DNA of 64,000 nt from Trichoplax adhaerens. Its lineage: Eukaryota; Placozoa; Uniplacotomia; Trichoplacea; Trichoplacidae. The position numbers were made by a program, and so were the translations under genes. Below, one piece after another: positions 26,568 to 40,555 of the stretch (position 1 is the stretch's first letter; each line of letters opens with the position of its first letter). The stretch lies in assembly GCF_000150275.1 (NCBI RefSeq), contig NW_002060949.1, forward strand, positions 2,415,836-2,479,835. The letters run 5' to 3'. The notes below the pieces were generated by a model that was not told the DNA's origin, did no database searches, and worked only from the letters and a program-made list of their open reading frames with translations.

Positions 26568-29094
26568 TGTACAATGCGGCGATTTTTGCAAAAGGTCATT
26601 GGGAAGTTGAAAGTATCATAGATATTAATAATTCTAATGTAATAATTATAATAAACTCTTTCCAAACGTAAACTTCTCATTTCTTCGTGTCCCAGAAAGT
26701 GTGTCAATCTACGCTGGTATAATATTGGATATGATAAGGAAGGTTATCGATTATAAAGCTACGGTAAACAATAATATTAATCTGAGATGAGATTACAATA
26801 TATAATCTCTAGATTTGCTTCGTATAGTCATTAGACTACTTTATCGCTATATTTACACGTCAATGTCACTTTCGAGTAATGACTATGAAATAAAATACGC
26901 ATTTTGTTCGAAAATTTTGTCTTAGCTTGCAAGTCTCAAATATCGCTGGCTTTTTAGTAGTGCGATAAGTGGACAAGCATTCGTTAGTTTATTAATGTTA
27001 TGCTTATGTGCTATGACTTGAGTCTTGAATTTAAAACGTAATTCAGCGCTCATATTATGGGTTTATACTCGTATGATAACTTTACATGGATTTGGAGTTG
27101 TCTGAAAGCTGTGTAAAATCGCTAGACAAGTAGTAGCCACTGATTAGAATACGTTAGCTATCCTTATGCGTTGTAGATAAAATTTTGAATATAGAATACA
27201 ATCCTGTGTAAAGTGTACGAGTTAATATGCGTATTATAGCTGTACTGTACATACGAGATATTTAAAGTTATATGGACGGCTGTATGAGTTGCTAATGGTA
27301 GCATAACATGATGAGTAGGGATTGCATGCTTAAAAATTTTTACCCCAGGTACCTGCTTACTGATGAGTTTCCTTTAGGATTGTATACTTTCGGTATACTC
27401 TGGAACGAACTAATTACTACCTGTTTGTATTTGCCATTCAGTCATGTATGAGTTAGTGTGTGTTATGTTAATTATTAGGGTAGCTAGGGCATTAAAATTT
27501 AAAGTAGAATTTTCGACTAAAAACATTTTACTTCAAGCATGATACGGAAAATCGTCAATATGAGGCCAACAGGGACAGTTCTCAGCTTAGAGCACAATCT
27601 TATTCGCGTACACCTCTATCATAGATAGTAGGATTTAGATCTACTTGCTACGCATTTTTGCGTATCGATATTGGAATATAGCAGCATGGACATTGATTTC
27701 AATGTCGTATAACAGATACATCAAATGACTCATGATTGCGAATTCTTATTAACCTAGTGCCATACTCATCTTCTCTTATATTTAATAAGCCGAAAGTTTG
27801 TAATTGTGAATACTGACAAATAAGACCTTGAAATTAGCGCAATTAAAAATTGTCTATGCCGATTAAAACGTGAAACTTAAGCACTGTAATTGTGAATACA
27901 GCAGTGTTGTTAAAACTCCTCCAAATGTGTCGTATACTTGCTTGCCTGAGTTTATAGATATAGTGGAAACAGTACCATAGTCGTCATACGTGTAAGTACC
28001 TGTAATAAATGACATTTTGGCTGCCTATACCGTAATTAGATACCTGTGCAGAGTAAACTAAAGCATGCCGTCACAATTGTAACAATCTAATAGGGAAATT
28101 CGTTTAATTTTGAAATATTTAAGAGTGGACATCTTAGTCCACCGTTAGATAAAGTTTCGCTGATATTTTAAAATAGGTATTAGCTGACATTATATTTTTG
28201 TAATAACTACAAAAATGAATATGAAAGGACTGCTATTCTTTCATATATTATAAGTGAAAAATCAATAGCGAATCGGAGATGCAGCGCAATATTGTTTTAT
28301 TTTGTTTTCCATGGAAATTTAGCGTACACTATTGCTCAAATATGATCAGCATTTACAGGAAAGTGATACTATTTAAAACAAGTGAGATTATTACAGCATA
28401 CCACTTGATAAGAAAATATTACATAATATTAGACCAGTGTTACAATATGCTGTCATACACTGTATTATTAAATATAGCCGTATTAACAAGGTTAATGCTA
28501 CCCAAGCGCATCCGTGCAATATAATTATTTATTTGTTGAATCGGATAAAATTTACAATAATTATAACCATTCGTACGTACACTGTGTCTGGTGTATTAAT
28601 CGGCTACTCTACAGAAGTGCAAAAAAGTAATATTTAGGCTAGTTTTTGCTAGTACACATACACTTATTCATCAGCATGACCTGAAAAACTACTTATATAT
28701 ATACATGGCTTAACGACAGTAATTGCTAAGTATAATCTATTAGATTTGATATCGAATATCAAAATTAAAAAAATTTTAAAGAATCTAAACTATTTTGAGT
28801 CGGCTTCGTTTATGATGACTGTAAACTGGTGAAAACTCTCATAATATTAGCTTGGTTGAAGGCTTATTGAGTCTTCTCTAATATTAAAATATGTTATATG
28901 ATGGGCAATTAATTACAATGTTTAGTTTTACTGTCGTAATTACTATATATCTTAGCTATACAATGCATGCGTTAGGGCAAATATAAATCTCCGGTAGAAA
29001 ATTTGAGAATTTTGAATTAGTAATTAATTCCATTCCTTAACATAGTGTCATAATGATTACAGTTGTACAATATACATGAGTAGTTTTCGTTACA
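26568..29094. other. Convergent intergenic region, no gene seen
   Basis: Lies between the 3' ends of the DHHC gene (plus) and ISCA1 (minus). No recognisable coding sequence, RNA gene or tandem repeat. The ACAGT/ACTGT palindromic arrays common further right are absent here. Confidence 0.4.
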
Positions 29095-31710
29095 CTATTT
29101 GACACTAAAACTTTCGCCACAACCACAGGTACCAGTAATATTAGGGTTGTTAAATACAAAACCGCTATCCAAGATATTTGAAGTGTAGTCCATTTCCGTA
29201 CCAAGTATGGTTAATTGAGCCTTAGAGTCGATGTAAATCTTGACACCTAGAAGTATAGCAACATAATTAACATACAGATGGTACACTATGCATTATACTT
29301 TTTTACTACTATGAGGAATTAATGCTTAGTGATAATGAAGTGAAGCAGATATCAAATACGCTATAAATTTTAAACAACCACTCGTTTGAAGAAGATGATC
29401 AATTATTACATCGTATAATCTGAGGTAACATTGCTTGATAAATATTATGTACATGCAGCTAAATTAGAAGGCAATGATAAGTGGCTATATATGCGTGGTT
29501 ATAATTTACGAGAGTTGGAAAAATTATCTCTGAGTACAATATCGCTAAGTATTTACCGTCTTGGCTGACTTCTTCGTCAAATTTCTTCTTTGTGTCTGCA
29601 TATTCAAGAGTATATTGAAGACCATTGCAGCCACGAGCGCGAACACCAATTCGCAACGCTGCCTGTAAACCAATGTAGTTATAGGTATAATTAATTGATT
29701 GATAGATTCAGACAATTTTGTTTCATGCTGTTAACGATTTTGAAGCGTAAACTAAAAATGCCTCTAATGTAGTCATCAAGTGCAGTATGGGTTAGCATTC
29801 TTTGGAGTTTCAAAAGATTCATGTTCATGTAAGTAGATTTAGTAGCAGCATGGACACTGAGCGAATAATTTGAAGTATATGATTACTACTTTATTATTAA
29901 TCAATAATGTACATTTTATATTTATTTGCGATTGTAGATAAGTAATTTACTAAAAAACACAATTCTAAAGCAATATCTGCCAGGATAACAAGGTGTAGCA
30001 AGCAAGTACGATCATTTGAGATTGCATTATTTGGCTGATAATTATCATAAGAAATAGTACTGTACTATAGTGTATCAAAGTAAAGACTCTTGTAACCTGA
30101 GATGTTTGATTGGCTTAAAATGAGTAGAAAGTATTTTATCTAGTATAATTGATAATTAAGAATACTCATTAGGACATCGCTGTATTAGCGTTGTAGACGT
30201 CCGGCTAATTTATATTTGAATTATAATATAGCAAGGAATAATGACTTTTTAACCCAATTCTATTTCCGTAAAACAGTATGAAGGCAAAAGGGAGCTTATT
30301 AATATTACAGACTAGCACAGGATTATAAATAGAACACTTACCATAGCAGGATTATTATTCATCAGTTCCATGACTTTATCGACAGCGGCCCGTGTCTGTA
30401 ATTCCAAAGCAAAACATAGCTACCGTTAATATAATGAAATGACGAGTGTCAGATTAAGCTATCTAGTTAGCTGCTCCATTGAATATAAGTTTAGTAGCAG
30501 TAGACTATCCAGTATCAAGTGATTACAAGCGGATAGTGGGTGCATATTTTGATAGCTTTATTACTGTATTTCTAAATTAGTGATAACCCTGTATATCTAA
30601 ATTTGTGTTATACAGTCGGCATAATTCATTATAATAGAGTACGCTGTAATTATATCTAGAAGGCATCACTAGTCTCGAGAGTACTGTATAGCCTACAGTG
30701 GTTTAGTGGGTACAGTATAGGATAAAATCATTGCCATCCAAGTTACGATTTTTGAATTGATCATCATTGTTGTATTTCCGCTGAGTCGAGTAACTGTCTA
30801 TACGCTGTAGTATAGGGATGAAATACCAACTGTGCTCGTATCTTTGAATAGAAATTTGAATTATAGTGATACCACAGCGTCAAAATGAAATGGTGGATGA
30901 TGGTCTATTTCCTCTTCAAGAGTGAATCCATATTTGAAAATTTACTTGAGTGTAGTCAGAGACTACAAAGAAGAAAATGTCAGCAGTCTCTGATCAAGTC
31001 GTAATTAGGGATTGCACCTGGGTACTCGAGTAATTTAAATGGTGAATAGTAATGTCTTTTATTTATTTAAAATGATACTGTACATTTACCAACACCAACC
31101 AATCCTATCTAATTCTGGATTGGTAAATTAGCGTAAGTCAGTCTTGAAATGATCGCTATTTTATATCATAGATGACTGTAACGAGTCGATGAAAAATAGA
31201 CATTGCAATTGGATGTTGTCATGATGAAAATGTAGCTAGTGTACAGTACACCACAGTATCATGTATCAGATTGACTTTTCCGACCGACATTGATCATTCA
31301 TCCTACCAGTACAGTAGAATAGTGAAGAAATGATGCAAGACCAAAGTGGAATACTCCTTCTCTTCGAGTCGAGTGGCGATGATCAAGAGTGAAATAGATG
31401 ATTGATTCTAAAGTTTGACAGTAGCTATATCGAAAGTGAAGTTGATACGAAGGCTAAAAAATAGGAATCAAGATTTTGGCCAGTTAGTAGAGTCTCCTTG
31501 GGCAATTTCCGCTAGTGTCAAAACATTCCATTGGAGTGACAGTGTGACCATTGGACTCGACTCCACTCATTCTGGCTCTTCTATCAATTCAATCTACTGT
31601 ACAGTCTACACAGTTGAACATTGTTCAAAGCTTACCAGAGTTAAAGCTGCTCTTCTTGGGATAGTATTCCTTTGGCGTACAACTCGAATGCTTGCTCGTA
31701 GTGTTGCCAT
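29095..31710 (-). CDS. ISCA1: Mitochondrial iron-sulfur cluster assembly protein ISCA1
   Basis: A-type carrier that helps make mitochondrial [4Fe-4S] clusters. Four coding exons on the minus strand: 31636-31710, 30342-30395, 29557-29662, 29095-29246, giving 128 aa, close to the 129 aa of human ISCA1; all splice phases agree. The first exon encodes a short basic presequence (ATLRASIRVVRQRN) that leads into RRAALTL, as expected for mitochondrial import. The core shows RGCNGLQYTLEYA, the QLTILGTEMDY segment, FVFNNPNI and the C-terminal TCGCGESF, so all three cluster-ligating cysteines are present. The gene is transcribed divergently from the phosphatase at 34381, and the shared upstream region is dense in palindromic pentamer arrays. 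Intron 1 is about 1.2 kb. Nothing suggests a pseudogene. Confidence 0.95.
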
Positions 31711-34380
31711 TCGCTTTTTTTTTTTTGCCAGATAGAACCTTAACTTAATCAATTCTGCTTTCGACCATTACTCGGTTTCAACGAGAGTCACGTACGCCGT
31801 ATCGGATCAAGGGATAATAACTGTTCTCAAGCCCAAACCAGTACAGTAGTATGTACTGTACGTCCCATGGAATAACGCAACTTTACACTGTAGACTGAGT
31901 ACTGTAGGTGGAGTTGTACTGTATCAACAGGAATGATGTCAGTCTGTACCGGTCTGTTAAAGCACTTTTGTTCTGGTTTGACCGGTTTTAGCCATGATGC
32001 TGAGCTGGCGACTGGAGTAGAATGCGGCCCATTGAATCAAGCGTTTTCTATACGGTACACCATTTCTCCGAGTAGTGAGCAAGTAAGCAGTATATGCCAC
32101 TTGAATAGAATTGATCCGAGACATTTCTGTCAATAATAATTTGCTGAATGTCTCAAGTGATCTAGTTATTATTATTATGATTCATCTGATGTGAGATGTT
32201 GATGAATTAAGCCGATTTAGTCCAGTGTACGATTGGTTATTGGCTGTAAAACAGTCTACAGTACAGTATATTTTGGAGGAACTAGACTTCACTATTGTAA
32301 AGTAGAGTACAGTACTGTACATACTCTACAGTGCGCTGTACTTGGCATGATATCATTACTGAGCAAGTAATTGCATAAAGTAGACACTATATCATTGTCA
32401 GTTACGAATATTTGGATTCAATAAAGAAGATATTCCATTTTTTAGATCATGGCAGCGGTGTAACATAATGCGTTCAATTCTTTTTTGTATGCCATTTTTG
32501 AATCAGTAAACAATGACGTCATAGCTTATACTGTAATTCTCCAAAAAGCACTGTGGACCACCCAAAAATTACTGTAAAATGGCTGCCTCAGTAAAAATAA
32601 CGGTCCGCCATTCAAACGATTATTTTACTATCTATTGGCATAGTACAGTACTGTACTGTACGCTCATGTTATGATGAGAATCTATCTTCGTAGATATCCT
32701 TCTATGGGTATATAGAAATACTATACAGGAATTTCAACGGAATTCAACTTTGATTTTTTAACGAAGGGGAGACATCGAAAATAATCAGATTGTACTGTAG
32801 AGTTGACACTCAGTACTGTACAGTGTACAGTACAGTACTCTGCACCTGTGCTTCGGTCCTTTTATACAGTACAGTACTGTACAGTACGTACAGTACCATA
32901 GATGGACTGCTAGGAAAATACTGTACTGTACCAGTTTTTCTTCTCCAGCAGTCTATGACTACTAATTTCTGACCCTCTCCTGTTGGGATAAAATACTGCA
33001 CGGGGACTTCTCGACCGTATTTACTTCCCTCTACTCTTTCCTGTATTTTAATCAGGGCTCCGAACAATGATATTGTCCATTGTGCTCAAGCTGTTCATCC
33101 TAATATAATATTAATGAAATCCTGTATTTAAAATGCTCATAGTAGAGATAAAAAAAAAAAAAGGAAAATTTGTTGACTAGTTCTTGCAACTATCATACAG
33201 TACAGTACTGTATAGTGAGCGATGGACATCAAAAATTGGGTAGAAATTTGAAACGGGCAAAATATTTAGTCAAGTGCAGGATACTGGTATGTATGGTACT
33301 AATCCAGAAGTAAGGTTGTACCTCGTACCAGTTATCATCATTCGATTCGACTCAAAATACTGCAGTTGGAGAAGTTTCTTCTATCGATCATCAATTTGCC
33401 CTAACACAGCCGCCAAGGATCGCCATCAGGCGTTTCTTCAATATCCATGGCGGTACACTACGCAGAATTGTTAATCGATATCATATGTTTTTAATAGATA
33501 ATTCTGATTGGCCAGATGATTGAAAAATTAAGATGGGCCCATTGCATTATACAGTACTTCACTACAAATCTCTTCTATTAATAATAAGGTTCATTAATTC
33601 CGATACAGTGCAAGGGCAAGCTCTTGCAAGAAGAGAGTAATAACAATTCCGTGATAAAGTTATTATTAATGATACTATTATCAATGATATACATGCTATT
33701 ATTGATCTGATACAGTGCTAGGGCAAGCTCTTACAAAGAAGAGAGTAACAATTCCATGATAAAGCTATTAATGATATACATGCTATTATTATAATTATAA
33801 TTATTGATCTTATACAGTGCTATCACTGCTAAGGCAAGCTCTTACAAAACTGCTATGGCAAGCTCTTACAAGAAAGAGAGTAATAATTACATAATAAAGC
33901 TATTAATAATAAATAAATCCATTAAATGAATTGTTACTTGAATGATAGAATGAGATAGAATGATACAGTACACTGTACAGTACGTAGTACAATATTAATT
34001 AGGAAGAGGACTAATTGTAATATTGATATAGAAGTATAAACTCATCTGGTTTTTTAATTCAGTAATACCCTAAACATTATCCACTGTCCAGTATAGTGTA
34101 CTGTACAGTACAGTTCAGTAGCTAATCATCCTAATTTAATTTAATAGAAGACTTGCATAGCGTGATTGGAAAGTTACTGTACGGAGTCAATAGTAAATAG
34201 GCGTACACTAGTAGTCAAATGATGACAATATTGATTGTTATTGATAACATACTTTAGAAATTACACAGTTCGACCTCTATTTTATTGGATCGCTGCTCTA
34301 ACTAGGCCTTTACATTTATCAGCCAAATACGTTATACGAAGCGAGGGGGTATTCAACAAAGTGAGGAAATAATTCCAATC
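31711..34380. promoter_or_regulatory. Divergent intergenic region rich in ACAGT/ACTGT palindromic arrays
   Basis: Region between the divergent ISCA1 and lipid phosphatase starts. Arrays of ACAGT/ACTGT (also read as TACAG/TACTG) occur at about 31841-31862, 32256-32345, 32642-32661, 32803-32935, 33196-33215, 33962-33985 and 34092-34117. Homopolymers lie at 31720-31732 (T) and 33149-33162 (A). No gene is supportable; small open frames here are by-products of the repeats. A regulatory role is only suggested by position. Confidence 0.55.
33595..33910. repeat. Three to four diverged tandem copies, about 105 bp
   Basis: The block ATACAGTGCWAGGGCAAGCT followed by CTTRCAAGAAGAGAGTAATAACAATT recurs at about 33603, 33711 and 33815. 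The last copy has an internal partial duplication (CTGCTAAGGCAAGCTCTTAC, then CTGCTATGGCAAGCTCTTAC). Copies are separated by AT-rich ATTATTAATGAT-like sequence. Non-coding. Confidence 0.8.
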
Positions 34381-37300
34381 ATGAAATCGGAAAATTCTAA
34401 ACTTCTTGTCGATTTCTTGGTGACACTCGTGACTGGCTTTTGTATTTTATTCATTCAAACATTGGCTACTCCTAGTCATCGTGGGTTTTTCTGCAATGAT
34501 GATTCTATTAAATATCCATACAAGCCTCATAGTACTGTGCCCAATATAGTTTTAATCCTTATGGACATTCTCTATCCTACGATTATGGTAAGTTTGTATC
34601 TAGATAAACTTGACGTACAGTTCATCCAGTATACTGTGTTGAACGAGTAGTTCGTTATTCTCCCTTCCCCTGGTTCCCCCAATTTATCGGAAAATATCGA
34701 TGACCAAATCGTCATCGCTAGCTAGATAAGCTTAATCTTAAGCCGAAATTGTTTCTCTTTTAAAAATTAAAGTTGCTCATTTATCTGATAACGAAAAAGT
34801 ATTCATACATTTTATACAATAAAAATCATTGAAATAAAGCCTACCATTCTATCAAGTGTCTATCAGTATAAAGATAGACCTTTCTCTTCTTTTTTATTCT
34901 CAGTTTTACCTATGCGTAATAGTAATTAATTATCCAGATCAAACAGTGTTGTGCAATCTTTCTCAATTATACTGGTTCTAAAACTATTTTGCAATGTTTA
35001 TGAATTGTTTTGAATTACTTGTACAGTACTCTTACTGTATTTCATCAAGCTGTAGGATTAGTGTTCTATCTTGTGCATAGTAATGTAGTCGTCGGGGAAA
35101 AATTATATTCTATTGCAAACAATACATGAAAATACAGTACGTGAGAAAGTATGGCAGGCTATAAAATAGTTGAATATTCTGAAGAGTACAGTATCGACTT
35201 ATTGTTACAACGGTTGTTCCAGTAGAAAGCTGTATACGATTCATTTTTATCAAATTGGTGGAAAGTAAATAAATACAACTGAATGATCGAATTGGCATCA
35301 CGCCTTTTAAAGTTGGATAGAAGTCGAATCTGGATTTTGTTGTTTATTTTCACCTTGTGTTGCAATTTGTGGAAAAGTAGCGGCGATGCGGTTTAAATGA
35401 TACAGTAAATGCATGTGTATCTCGAGGATATTATAATGCACGTATGTGTTAGTGTTATCTCTAAAAACGAGAAAAAGGGACTGTCACACTCATTGCCGCT
35501 CCGCTACCACGTATAAACTAATCTTTATTCTTATCCTCTAGGAGATTTGTATGATTCATAAGTGTATCTGTTGATAGATCCGAACCGAAATAAAACTAAT
35601 CATAGACAGTCATACAACTACTCTTGAAAATGTATGAGACAAGTAGACTAACACCATACATGTGGTACCAAACAAACTGTAAACCGTAACAGTTAGTAAA
35701 GCACAAATGATGTCAGAAATTGACCTTTCTACATTAAATTAAATTTTTAGCAGTATTACAAGCGTTACTTGATGTCACTTCAAAGACTACACATTTCGGA
35801 ATTGTACCAAGATGTAAAATTGTTACAGAAATGTTGTTTAATATCAATAGCCAGCCGTGGGGCAGACGATACAATCAAAAGTATCAGGATTTATCTACTT
35901 TACTACAATGTTAATCTGTCGTTAGTTTAGCAATTGTTTTAATTTATTTCACTTTTCAAATACGTAACACAACAGGATAAAATTGGACTACTGTTTTTAT
36001 TCAACGTAGCAAAAACTAACATTACAACACATTTCAGTAATTGAGTAGTATTGCAACTTTCTGCAATGCTACGTAGTAAGATACGTAATTTCTCTAATAA
36101 TAGAATTGCAAATAAAATAATTTTCCATTACGGTAGGGATACGAGTATAACTTAAACCATTGATCCGTTAACTTTGTAAATTCCCCTTTTTTTTCATATT
36201 TCAGTATTTATCAATACGGTACTGAAAATGTAAATACAGTTAGCACAGTATGTGAAGACTGTACCAATATAATTGGACCGGATATTACAGCATAGTTACC
36301 CATAACAATACAATTAATGATTTCATTTTTAAGGCTTTTCACAATTTTAAGCAGCAAGCCTTTATTAATTAATTATTAATACTTGTTTTATCATTTTATA
36401 ACATTCTCTTCTGTTAATACATAATTATTACTTATGATTATCATTAGATTCTTACCTTCGAAACGCTTAAAAATAAATTCCCCACAAATTCAATGCCTGG
36501 TAACCCTCTCTCGGGACAATATCGATTTACGCGATATACTTGGAACCTGATCTTAAGCATGCTGTTTGGTTTGGCTACCACTTTCGTTTTAACTGATTCC
36601 GCCAAGTTTCTTGTAGGCAGTTTACGCCCAAACTTTTTGGCTCTTTGTCAGCCGGATTTTAGCAAAATTAACTGTAGTGTAGGTTATGTCACTCAATATA
36701 CTTGCTTGGGAACTCAAACTAGACAAATAAAAGATGCTCGGTAAGCAATGCTTTTAGTCTTTTGCGTACACTTGATAGATTTTTTCTCAGAATCGAGTAG
36801 TACAGTATACTGTACAGTAAGTAGATGCGTATACGCACCAGTTTACATTAAACGCACAATACTATGGTCATAGGGATGTAAGTAAACTATAGGTCTTAAA
36901 TATACACCACACCCACTATACCATACTATATACAGTATATATATCTTATTAATTTATCATTGAATTATTTCGCTTATGTTATAAAATCATATTGATCTGT
37001 TAGATTATCATTTCCGTCTGGTCACGCATCCACTAGTGCTTATGCTATGGTATTCAGTGCGGTAAGTTTTGTACAAAATGCCTTTCTTGAGTATTACTCA
37101 ACAGGCAACAGTACATGCTAAATCTAGTGCCAAACTGAAATTTAGAGATAGTAATCGCTGATAGCCTACGAACATAACTCCATCTAATCGATATGGTGCA
37201 AACTTTCAGATTTACCTAGAATCTGTTTGGAAGTGGAAAAATTTAACGGCTCTCAAGGGTCTTTTGCAAGGAATATCCCTCTTATTGACTTGGTTATGCG

Positions 37301-37933
37301 GGTTATCCCGTGTTCATGATTATCGCCATCGATGGATTGATGTACTGACTGGTTTTATTCTTGGTATATCTATTGCATTTTTCACGGTAAATACGTGATT
37401 TGTAGATTACATGCCATAACAATACAGAATGCAGTAAACTAGAGTCAAAGTGTGATTATAGTATAATACTAGTCCTCAATACGGTTGCTAGGTCATCGTC
37501 TTGTTTACTTTCTAATACATTGTATGCTAGACAGTATAATATTTATAGCGGTATATACTGTACATTGTATTAGTGGCTGTTAACAATTACGTTTTATAAC
37601 GAACGATGTGCATTATAGCCTTTAGGTATAACGTAGTTTGCAGGTAAATTAATATCTAGAATACCGTTTTTTAACTCGTAGGCATTTAAGGCTTTAAATC
37701 TGTTGCGTGATAGTCTTTAGGTATAACGTAGTTTTTCAGGTGACTAACTATCTGAAATACTTCTTCTTAAATCGCAGGCAATGAAGATTTGCAATTTAAA
37801 TCTGTTCGAAAACAATGGTGAAAAAAATAAGACTGAAGTTGATGCTATTACTTTCGTTGAAAGTAACCCTGTAGATTTAGAACGAAAACAAGCAAGAACC
37901 TTTGCCGATGATAACGATGAAAGACCAATCTAG
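34381..37933 (+). CDS. Lipid phosphate phosphatase (PAP2 superfamily, PLPP1-3 type)
   Basis: Integral membrane phosphatase that dephosphorylates phosphatidate, lysophosphatidate and sphingosine-1-phosphate in this family. Five exons: 34381-34587, 36448-36740, 37004-37061, 37210-37386, 37778-37933; consistent phases give 296 aa, near the usual 280-310. Exon 1 has a membrane helix and the family signature FFCNDDSIKYPYK. The catalytic motifs are intact: C1 KFLVGSLRP, C2 SFPSGHAS, and C3 SRVHDYRHRWID with its His and Asp. Six hydrophobic helices are expected; the extracellular loop PDFSKINCSVGY is as in human PLPPs. The last exon encodes a short acidic cytoplasmic tail. The intron before it contains a duplicated copy of the acceptor and exon start. 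Which vertebrate paralog is closest cannot be decided. It converges on PET100. Confidence 0.93.
37616..37808 (+). repeat. 95 bp tandem duplication spanning the last 3' splice site of the phosphatase gene
   Basis: Two copies, at about 37616-37710 and 37711-37808. Both begin TAGYCTTTAGGTATAACGTA and both contain a pyrimidine-rich acceptor (ctcgtag at 37681, atcgcag at 37777). Both acceptors are followed by GCA and a TTTAAATCTGTT block that in the second copy is the start of the last coding exon. The upstream acceptor is in the same phase and would give a 12-residue alternative C-terminus ending at a TAG (37718-37720). Confidence 0.85.
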
Positions 37934-38453
37934 TTAGACTAAGAGAAACAGCTACGTTAGATGTCGTTTCTCTATATTAAATCTTAAAATCTAAATACAA
38001 AGAGTCGAGTACTTGCTATCTCATTAATGCCTCCGATATGATAACAGATATAGCAATACAATAACTTTTTCGCTCAACCATGTAATTACTTTTATTAATT
38101 GTACCTGGAATATTTATCTTAGCGGAGGTAAAAATTGATGCAAAGTTACATAGTTATAATGTAGGCATGTTTATTCCATTGCTTTAATAAAATTGTAATC
38201 TACGTAAATAGTTGTTCTGAAATCTTGTTCACTAAAATGCATAGTCGTATGCAAGGCTATAAGATCATACTAAAATAAATAAAAAATAGGTAGCAATTTT
38301 ACAGTTACAGTAGCACAATTACGAAATTTCAAAGATAGTCTCTTTGAATATAACTTTAGATCACAATTAGCTCTTTGTTGGAATATATCAATATCGAAAT
38401 ATGCAAGATTCGTCTAAATGAAATGGCTGTGTTGTGGATAAAACTGTTGTGTT

Positions 38454-40555
38454 CTATTCTTTGTTATCAGAATTTTTTCTCATTGCTCTTTTTTCCTCTA
38501 GCATTTTTTGCCTAAGCTCTTTCATACCAATATAACTACCAGGCAATTTCTAAAAATACCAATAACTAGTTTAATTATTTAGAAATAATATTGTTGAAAT
38601 AAAAGAATTTCAATAGTACTAATAGATGAGATAGAATATTGATTATTACCCGTCCTTCTTCTCCCAATTCATAAATCTTAGCCTGTAAGATATCGAAACA
38701 ACGTATCAATTTGTTTTAATGCAGTATCTTCAGCATAGAACAAAACTAATTATTTTGATAATGAAATTTGTTACTATATCTGAAAGTTAGCGAAAAACAA
38801 GTTATACGCGCAGCTACCATAATACAAATAATATCAATACTAATTAAAATGTGCAATAAATTGAAACATCTCTATGTATTTAATAGCTTCATTTTCAAAC
38901 GTTAACCGAATACTAGAAGATTAGAAGTAATTGATGTACATTGTACAGATGCATAGTATATGATTCAAAACTGAGACGTGCTAAATTGATTGTTATTTCC
39001 TACTACGTATGTACCTTAGTTGAAGAAATAATAGTACACAAATTTCTATCTTTGTATGTTAAAAAATAATTTTATAAGCTTCTGGCATCAATCCGAACTA
39101 TAATGGTTAGTATCCACTCATGCTGCATTAAAATTTAGTCTATGATAATTGCATGCTGTGCAATGAAATTTCTACAGCTGAATTGGCCTTAAATTATGTT
39201 TTACAGTATAATATTTAATACGTGCACTTTAAATTTCATTCTCACAAATTTACCCGTTTATTTTCTACCCATTTTTCATACCAATCAGGTTTATTAAAAT
39301 AGTAGAATATAGCAACAGGGAAGAAGACATAAATAGTCATCTGTAAAATAAAAAGCAACAAATTACATAAGTATCATATAGATGCTTTAAAATTTTTAAA
39401 CTGGTTTTTACCAACTTCGTAAACTACCTTACATAATAGCTTACGTTATAATCTAGAATCAATCGAAGACTTTCTACCTCCTATAAATTTACTATAGCGC
39501 TTTTCTTGGTGATACAATTATTTCAAAATTAAGGGAATACAACATTACCCGAAACAAGCTTTATCTTACTATGTTTATAGCGTTAATTAGATTTTCTCTC
39601 AGAATAATGTTTCACTTTATTACGTATGCAAGATTTGTAGTTAAAAGCTATTTACATTTTACTATCTCCTGTACTAGAGATTGTCTATCGAATGTTTCAA
39701 AATATTAAATTAATACCGATATATAAAAGTATAAATCGTATGATTTTGAACACTATACAGTAGATCCGGCAATTATAAAGTGATAACATAGGTTTTTAGA
39801 ATAATTTATGAGCATGATCAGTCGAATATTATGTATGATTTAGACGGAATAAGAGGTAGAGCATGGATTTGTGGTCTAAACTGGAATTTAGCAACGAGAA
39901 ATGAAACGCATACTAGACGGTATTATTACTGCAAAGAAGTTATACGCGTATATAGATTACTATTGATTTGCACGATTTCCTAGAAGTGATATTGCAGCTA
40001 AGCGCCTGGGCTGTAGGATTTGCAATTTCTTCTGCTTAGGATTATTCTAATTTAGAAATACGAGTATACACTGCACTGGCCTACGTATCTCCAGCTTTTA
40101 GCTTTCTATAACGCATACTCAAAGACATTAACGCCAGTTGGATACCTAAAAGCCTTGACTGAACTCTTATCTTAACATCATAAATACTGCACATGTAAGA
40201 CTAGTTTGATCATTGGTAAATTGCTTTCTCATGAAGTCACTGGCAGATCAATGTGTATCCTAACTAGCCACATGATTTGGTCCCTAAATGCACTTAAGAA
40301 CTAAATTTATTCTGTTGTACTCTACACGCACTAATGGAAAGTGTACGAAATTCACCGGCTGATATCATACCGTCAATACTATGTCCCTTGCCAAATACTG
40401 TGTAAGGATCTCTAGTCCATACTTTTCCAAAATCTACTTACTATATATATATAAGGATATACCATGATGGTTTATAGTGCTGCAAGTAATCAATGTAGCA
40501 TTACAGTATAATGGAAGGGTTTACTTACGCGAAATAGCTCAATCTTGTTTCCCAT
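38454..40555 (-). CDS. PET100: PET100-like cytochrome c oxidase assembly factor
   Basis: Small mitochondrial inner-membrane protein needed to assemble respiratory complex IV. Four coding exons on the minus strand: 40529-40555 (only 9 codons), 39254-39340, 38650-38682 (11 codons) and 38454-38549. All junctions are phase 0 and give 80 aa, against about 73 in human. The N-terminus MGNKIELFRMTIYVFFPVAI matches the human start (MGVKLEIFRM, then a hydrophobic stretch), followed by an aromatic segment ending NKPDWYEKW. The C-terminal part is a basic helix rich in Lys, Glu and Arg (MKELRQKMLEEKRAMRK), as in PET100. None of the exons stands out as an open frame, so an automatic annotation would easily miss this gene. 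Recognition rests on the N-terminal motif plus exon phases. Confidence 0.85.

Noticed and set aside
32790-33067. Open frames on both strands rich in Tyr, Cys, Thr and Val
   Set aside because: Direct translation of ACAGT/ACTGT repeats; similar frames recur at 45223-45498 and 52017-52668 for the same reason.
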